This document shows, in pieces, positions 57,434 to 64,000 of a DNA stretch of 64,000 nt (positions are counted from its first letter, which is position 1; each line of letters begins with the position of its first letter). This stretch comes from Protonemura montana (Eukaryota > Arthropoda > Insecta > Plecoptera > Nemouridae). Under the pieces are notes generated by a model. That model saw only the letters and a list, made by a program, of their open reading frames with translations, was not told the origin of the DNA and did not search any database. The stretch is taken from contig OX387609.1 of assembly GCA_947568835.1 (NCBI GenBank), positions 3,414,001 through 3,478,000 on the forward strand, read 5' to 3'. A program made the translations under genes and the position numbers.

Positions 57434-57530
57434 TTCAATTTCAATCGTTTACCGTGTGGTCGATATTCAACGCTGAAATCGTGCACAACTCTTCATGTTC
57501 ACAGTGAGCATGCTCGAGCAATGTGCATTG

Positions 57531-57536
57531 TTTATA
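57531..57536 (-). promoter_or_regulatory. TATA box of MMP gene C
   Basis: Minus strand CTTTATAAACAATG, 98 bp before the ATG, with an initiator-like TCACTGT about 28 bp downstream (near 57503). Confidence 0.6.
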
Positions 57537-57709
57537 AAGGAACTTGACAGGATTCTGACCAGCGTTCCTTGATAAGAAGTGATAATGTGTGGTAAGGTTA
57601 TCATGGCGCTGTATCTTCGAGCTGGTCTAGTATTTTAACTTTTCTTGAAGGAAGGAAGCGAGACTCGAAAGAAGGAAAACCATGTTATTGCTGGCGTTTT
57701 TGCGAAATC

Positions 57710-57845
57710 TTATTTAAATTGTAAACGCTTGCAATGCGCGGGGTATTTTATTATTGAGAACACTAATAACCTCTCAATATAGTTGATGTCCTAACGGGGA
57801 ATTGAACCCCGATCTCCACCTGTCGTGGGTTGGAAATTGGAATTT
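57710..57845. mobile_element. Partial fold-back element upstream of MMP gene C
   Basis: Left end TTGTAAACGCTTGCAATGCG, CGGGGTATTTTATTATTG, then the arm CTCTCAATATAGTTGATGTC and part of the tRNA-like core (GAACCCCGATCTCCACCTG). The right half is missing. Confidence 0.65.
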
Positions 57846-60800
57846 GGAAATTGGAATTTATGCCACTAGGGGCTACATATACAAAACAGGTTTAATGTTA
57901 ACCTTTATAAATTATGGGGTAATGTAGTTATCATCATGGTAATAAATAACCTCTGAAAATCTGGAAACACCTTTTATGATTGGCTGGTCATCTGAAACTC
58001 CAGGCACATTCAGGTTCAACAGATCAAGAGTTTTTAAAAGTTTTGTCAGATCACTGCTTTTTGGAGGCAAAACCTCACTAAAATATCCAGATTTTTAATT
58101 GCATTCTTTATTCAATATTTTATAACGAGGTGATTCTTACATAGACATAATTTAACACGCAACACAGATACAACTAGATACCTGCCTGAAATGCATCTTT
58201 AAAACTGGAATGGCCAGTAGCAATTGTTGGAGGTTTTAGTTATTTTGCAGTCAATTTAGTGTTTTAAGCAGAAAGATTTTATGTGAAAGCACTGAAATTT
58301 AAATGAAAGCTGGACATGGTTGAATTGAGAACAGGTTAGGTTAGGTTAGGTATACAGATGATAAGTTTTTTATAGGTTTTGTTATTTGTCACTTTTTTAT
58401 TTTCATTCGAAAAGAATGATTATCATTTTTATATATTTTTTTTAGGTACAAAGTGAAATGTACTGTGATCCATAAATAATTCGGAATTACTATGATTGAG
58501 CCTATAGTCTAGGTACGTATATATAATTCCACATTATTTTTTTTTCCACATCGTTAAAGCTCGATTATTAAAACTCTGTTGTGAGAAGAGAATTTAGTTG
58601 ACGTAAGTCACGTTTTATATTGTCATATTTAAGTAGTTAGGTAACAGTTAATAGACTTTGTTTATATTTATAAAAAAGAAGAATTAGTTACGATTAATAA
58701 TATCAATAACCATTACAAGTCTTTATTTGAATTATCGACTGCAAAATTTGGCCGCACAATTCAAGTCTTCGGGATGACAAAGTCGAATGAGCAAGAGTTG
58801 TTGAAAATAACACAGTGCAGAAGTTGAACACCATTTTTAAACATTGCCAGCGGCGAAAATCGCTGGAGCAACGTTTCTTTTCAGACGTAACATTAGTTTT
58901 AGGCCTTCATCACATTCAGTAGTTATCGAGAAATCGATAAAAGTAATAAAAGAGTTAGCAAAGGTCTCGGTTCAGATGGTTTTGTGTCTCGATGTACTGA
59001 TTTCTTAATGTGGGGTCATGGCACAAGTTATTAAAAAAAAAAAAATTGTACTCCAATTTTTACTGGTGGAATTAGTATTGCTTGAGATAATTCTGTAATC
59101 ACTTTGGTTTCCACTGATTGCTATTATTGATATTCATCAAATTATTTCCATGCAGCTACAAGACCTTTACTAAATACTCTTTATAACCGATTAGTTAAAA
59201 TTCAATCGAGTGTAGACATGAGGAAGACTAGACGGTTAGACTAGAACATTGTAGTATTACTTAGAAATAGTAAACGAAAGTCTACGAATCTGTTGAATTC
59301 CATTCAAAAAATGAAACAGTGAGCATTTTAAAAACAAGACTTGATAAAAATACAGGCAAATAATACTGAAATTTGCTATTGTAAAGATTTTTGGTAGGTG
59401 GAAAAAAAATTAGAATCAACTTGAAAACAAGGAAAATCTGGAATTCTCTTCTGTTATCAAGTTAGACATTTTGGCAAGTTTCCCTGAAGATATTCAGAAG
59501 TCAAACATCTACTTCTGTAAGCTGAAAGTCTGGCAATTGAGGTTTATTCGGTGAAAAATATGTATCATATCTTTTTTCAATGGAATTCAACAATGATACC
59601 GATATTGGTAATAATTACTATAAGAAGTCAGTTATGAAAAAGTCTACATGAAGATATTAAGTATCTTCCATTGGTGATTTACTCAAATTGATAGTTTTAA
59701 TTTTTAAACAGTCAAAAGATCACAGTCAATTGAATATCCCATTTGAAAATATATTGAAAATAATGAAAATGGTACAGAAATAAATTCAAAAAACGTGCCA
59801 ATGAGATCAGAGCTGTGCACCAAATAGAAAATATGTGACAACTACAGTCAAATTTTTGTTTCGTGTTTTACTCATTCGGGATATTCAATCGATCGGGTCT
59901 CTTGACAATATGTAAAGATAAAATCTAGATTGACGTTTGCTGGCATTCTATTGACTGAGAATACAATAAATATTAGTAAAGATTATTTTCTTTTCTAACT
60001 TGTACTAGAATGACTTGAGAACTTGAGATCAAGTAGACATAGGAACGTACGAAACTTTTGGCACAATTGCATAACATTAAACAGTTTAGGAAAGTCTACA
60101 CGTTAAACCATTACCTAAGCTAAACGTCGATTAATAAACAACACAAATCTCAAATTGCTATAGCACACACTTTACGATTTAAATTCCCTGAATGAAATAT
60201 TCCATGTTTATAAACAAACTTTTTTCATCTCTTAACTTGGACTTGGTAAACATTCCCACGTTTCAAAGCACGAGTCTGTGGATTTACCGTGCAACGTACG
60301 CATTCAGTTTTATGCCTCTGTTATGCGAAAAGGGGGAGGGCAACTTACCGAAGAAAAAATCTTTAGGTAACGCCTTAAAACGTCACAATTCTCAGAAATT
60401 ATAGAATTTTCTCGAAAAGTGACCATGCCACGGCTTTTTTCTTTAATGTTAAGTTGCGCTCCTTTGCTCGTTTCTTCTACACTATGGCAAATATCCAGCC
60501 TCTTGGCACCTTACCGTATTGTACATATTGTACTCAATAGTGAAAAGTTGAAGGAACGCAACTTACAAAAAGAATCACTTACACATTACAGGAACAATCG
60601 AAACATCATACAACTTTTTTTGCAACCAGCCATTTTAACATCAGTAAGTTGCATTCCAGCTCTTCTATACGCATGCCATCCTTTCACCACTTTTACCATT
60701 AATACATAAAACCATTTCACAACGAAAAACTTGTTCATTCTGATTATCAGACGGCACACGTCATGCATATACAATTATCAAAAGTTGCCAACGGCAGAAT

Positions 60801-61829
60801 GCTAGCCTACAAATACAAATTCTGAACTCCTGGACAGAAAATCTAAATTTTTAGGTTTGGATATCAGAAACAAAAATCGAATAATGCGAGCTGATCGAAC
60901 AAAGAAAGGTAATTGAGTTGGCTGCTTGAATGCATACCTTCAAATATTACCTGATCTTTATAACTCTAGTGTTTCTTAATAATAACTCTTTTCTTGATAT
61001 TTCTTTGGAGGACATTGACACCTAATTTAAAAACGTTGGCCAATCTACCAACCTCATTTAGTCAGTTCACAATCCTGGAGTTATGATAAATACTGGGAAC
61101 TTCACTGCCTTCAAATCAACTCGTCAGGCCGTCAGTTCGTCAGTTCGTCAGGTTGTTACCATACATTTTTCCTTCTGTTTTAACTGAGCCGTTGAAATCC
61201 CAAGTGGTGTAAAACAGGTATTTCAAGAACTGAGAAAAGCTTCCACATATTCCGCTCGTGAGGCAAAGACCAAGCGAAACAAACGTGCTACCTTCAAAGG
61301 CTAACCCTAGTACCTACAACTCTCTGCAGCCATTAAAACCAGCGTTTTCAATATTGGTAATCGCTCCCTTTTACTTTCCCAATACACAAATATGCTGGAG
61401 TTCCCTAGCATCAATCCACGTCATGAGCTGTATTTCAAATAACGCCATTTCTAGGAAGATTTTTGATTGTGATTTTGATTGTGATTAAGTTATTTCTAAT
61501 TCAATTGGGCACCAATTTTTGGGAAATTGTTAGTGTTCATGATAGCAATGAAAGTTTTAATTTCTATGAGTAAGAAAATGCCATACATTTGTTTTTAATT
61601 TTTATCTGCGCTTTTAGTTTCCCCAATGGCAAAGATTACGGCAAGCATTATTCGTCTATGTTACCATGCATCAATCAGGTTCACTATGGCATGGCTTACG
61701 ACATAGACACTATGTAAAGTTAAGTTAAAGAGGAATGAATATCAGGACTTATTACCACTAAAGAAATATACTCAAATATTTCTAAGATAGTCATTTTTGT
61801 TGCCGGCTTTGAAACAAAAAATACTATCA
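57846..61829. other. Gene-poor AT-rich region
   Basis: Contains a short TTAGG run at about 58331-58349. No open frame with family features; a possible fold-back relic (CACCAATTTTTGGGAAATTG, TAGTGTTCATGATA) lies at about 61500-61545. Confidence 0.4.
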
Positions 61830-62165
61830 AGCATATGAGGTTCAATGGTAGATTCAACTATTGGTAGCCATAAAGATGCTGAGATCATCAGACAGAGCTT
61901 CTAAAATCTGCTATCTTATGTAACTACGGGTATATCATGGCCTGGAATAGGAGGTTCAATGGTAGATTCAACGTTTGGTAGCTATGGAGATGCTGAGATC
62001 ACCTGACAGAGCTTCTCAATTCTGCTATCTTATGTTACCACGGGAATATCATGGCCTAGCATAGGAGGTTTAATGGTAGATTCAACGTTTGGTAGCCATG
62101 GAGATGCTGAGATCATCTGACAGAGCTTCTAAAATCTGCGTTCTTTAGTTACCGCAGGTATAACA
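61830..62165 (-). repeat. 114-bp dispersed tandem repeat, 3 units, reversed
   Basis: The same unit as the array in gene C, in opposite orientation (GATGCTGAGATC three times, about 114 bp apart), more diverged at its edges. Confidence 0.88.
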
Positions 62166-62984
62166 ATTTGTTTAAACATAGATAATTACAGCTTGTTTGA
62201 ATGCTCAACAGCAAATCAATTGCCGTGACCAAATAAATAGACCGTTCACTCTATAACCAACCGTAAGACAAACAGACTTCGCTGACTTTCACCATTTGGG
62301 AATACAACGACTCACTTCCAAGATAAAATCGACACATTACTCTAGCAATTCAACGAACGATACCCCGGCACTCTTGCGTACCCGTCGAGGTAGACAGCTT
62401 CGTCGGAAGCAACGTTCAGCGAAAGGGACAGAATCTTTTCAGCGGACAGCGGGTGCCAGACGCCAAACGTGCAAGCCGAGTCTTCTGCAACGTCCCAGTA
62501 GTGGCAACGTTTGGTAAGACGGACTGAAGGGATGTATTCGAAGAGGTCGACGCTCTTGCAGTGCGGTAGGAGCAGGGCTAGACCTGGCGATCGTCGGTTA
62601 TTATTATTATTACTATTGTTTATTGATCGACAACGGAGGCAAATCCACAAGTGTGATATAATAAAATTAGGAGAATACCAGTACATTACAAACAGAAAAT
62701 AACATAAAACATAAAAACATTTAATATGGTGAAAATTTACCATAGAAACATGAACTTAAAAACATGACTATGAAAAAAATGTAAGCTTAAATTAAGAGGT
62801 AACACGCATTTAGAGAATGCAGTTGGTAATTGGTATATTTACAAGTTTTGATGGATAACTGTTTGAACTTGGTATTTCTCTCATGCTTTCTCTCACTGCT
62901 GCTCCTCTCAATTTATGTATTCTGACGTATTCTATAACAAACCTTACTTACTCTGTAATTTATTGTTCCTAGAATAAAATATAT
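62166..62984. other. Unassigned G+C-richer patch followed by (TTA)n
   Basis: Bases 62350-62600 are richer in G+C than the surroundings and open on both strands (about 73 codons plus, 133 minus). They end at CGATCGTCGG followed by (TTA)n, which resembles the 3' end of a retroposon. I cannot assign a product. Confidence 0.3.
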
Positions 62985-63472
62985 TTTATTATTATTATTA
63001 TTATTAAGTTGGGATTTGTAAGTCATGAAGGAGTCAGAAAGGATGTCGATGTCAGGGCAGGTTTTTTTAATTCTATTTTAGGTAGTTATTAGTCTTTTGA
63101 TGCACCCGTGCTTGTGAATATCAATCCTACTCTTTGGCGGCCTGAAAGGATGGTAATTACGAGTTTGCCTGGATGGTATTGCAAAGCAGATTTTAGATAG
63201 CAGTCTTGAGGTGTCAATATTTTTGCTGAGAAGTTTGTGTAGAAATATAAGATCGGCCAGCTCCTGACACTGTGAGAGTTGGTAGGTTAAGTTTGCTACA
63301 CGTCTGTGGATAGTCGAAGGAGTGATGGTCTATATGGGCTTTGTAATTAATCCATTTAACGAAACGTTGTTGTAGTCATTCGATGGATGAGATATGTGTC
63401 TTGTGGTGTGGGTTCCAAATCACTGATGCTCAGTCAAAGGGTGGAGTGAGTCAGCGCTAATGTTTAACTGTC
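62985..63472 (-). pseudogene. 5'-truncated LINE reverse transcriptase C-terminus, decayed
   Basis: The minus strand reads ASVIWNPHHKTHISSIE, stop, LQQRFVKWINYKAHID, which fits the classic end of a LINE reverse transcriptase (SVIWNPH...IE.LQ.RF). After a frameshift comes LADLIFLHKLLSKNIDTSRL, SKICFAIPSRQTRNYHPFRP and HKHGCIKRLI. The 3' end runs into (AAT)n at about 62990. At least two stops and a frameshift break it. Confidence 0.75.
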
Positions 63473-63818
63473 TTTGATAAAACCAACAGATCATTTATAT
63501 ACCTACGTACATGGTGGTGGTCTTAAGGTGGAAGCACCGTTGTTTTGAGTTTTTAGAAATTTATTTTTATATTTCTTGCAGATACTTGCATTTCTGAACT
63601 GCTAGGCCCTTTTGGCAAAACTGCAACTTTCGTATCAAAACTGCAATTATTAAATTTGTTGATAATTGTCTTTTGGGTCATCTTTCACGGAATGGATGTA
63701 TCATTAACAATGTGATTTCTTGCAAAAATTATAAACAATTTATAACCTTGGCTATAAATGATCCTAGATCTAGCCATTCTAGCATATTTAAATCTAAATC
63801 TAGTATTGTTAGTACTAC

Positions 63819-63890
63819 CGTTGAGTGTAGGTTATAGGTAGAGTTTCAACGTCAATGTTAAAGTCTCTGCGTGAAAAATGACTACCTTAC
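63819..63890 (+). mobile_element. Terminus of a second P-like element, continuing off the window
   Basis: From 63819 the sequence CGTTGAGTGTAGGTTATAGG, then TAGAGTTTCAACG and AAAGTCTCTGCGTGAAA, aligns block for block with the terminal repeat of the complete P-type element. It is more diverged, and similarity fades near 63890. A member of the dispersed GTCGTTT-type family follows at about 63900, so this may be only a solo terminus. Confidence 0.6.
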
Positions 63891-64000
63891 CGACAAAAAT
63901 GCAGAGTACCGGACAATCACGTTAAGTGGAGCCACTGTCGTATGAATTTTAATTTCGATATTTCTCGTAGGTTAACTCACTTTTGAAACTTTTCATGCTC

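Noticed and set aside
58331..58349. Telomeric TTAGG repeat
   Set aside because: Only about three units; too short to suggest a telomere or an interstitial telomeric site, though compatible with an arthropod.
62342..62743. 133-codon minus-strand frame in a G+C-richer patch
   Set aside because: Open on both strands and followed by (TTA)n; more likely part of a retroposon than a host gene, and I cannot name a family.

Overview
The window looks like intron-rich, AT-rich nuclear DNA of an invertebrate animal. Coding exons are short and bounded by GT/AG splice sites. A dispersed retroposon carries a protostome-type 5S rRNA head, and one intact P-type (THAP) DNA transposon is present. An arthropod is the most likely source, but nothing here fixes the phylum or species.

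The main content is a tandem cluster of secreted matrix metalloproteinase (MMP, matrixin, family M10A) genes on the minus strand. Three are complete: gene A (27038 down to 17436, 543 codons), gene B (38851 down to 31021, 558 codons) and gene C (57433 down to 50978, 498 codons). I assembled each by hand from nine exons. Intron phases agree in all three, and exons 5, 7 and 8 have identical lengths (149, 270 and 182 nt). Each encodes a signal peptide, a prodomain with a PRCGxxD cysteine switch, a zinc catalytic domain (HEFGHxLGLxHS plus Met-turn), a variable hinge, a four-bladed hemopexin domain closed by two cysteines, and a basic C-terminal tail ending in C-x5-C-x(2-3)-P. A fourth signal-peptide exon at 1191-1289 appears to start a fourth gene that runs off the left edge. 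An orphan MMP hinge exon (48822-48909) sits alone on the plus strand.

Layout: 1-1700, 5' end of the partial fourth MMP gene; 1.7-16 kb, intergenic with 5S-derived SINEs, fold-back elements and a CRE cluster; 16.1-16.9 kb, a 45-bp minisatellite; 17.4-27.1 kb, gene A with 43-bp and 92-bp intronic tandem arrays and several insertions; 28.7-29.5 kb, a SINE; 31.0-38.95 kb, gene B; 39.4-42.5 kb, a SINE and a 57-bp minisatellite; 43593-48553, a P-type transposon with an intact 1070-codon transposase; 48.8-49.85 kb, the orphan exon and a SINE; 50.98-57.5 kb, gene C; 57.7-64 kb, gene-poor DNA with a 114-bp repeat, a LINE relic and the terminus of a second P-like element.

The most unusual mobile element is a 5S rRNA-derived SINE. 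Its promoter-bearing 91-bp unit is tandemly repeated one to seven times inside single copies. Two insertions have clear target-site duplications. One duplicated the splice donor of gene A exon 8; the other is a single-unit copy nested inside a multi-unit copy. The MMP proteins would be made as latent secreted zymogens that act outside the cell on matrix substrates. The promoters of the complete genes each show a TATA box close to the start codon.
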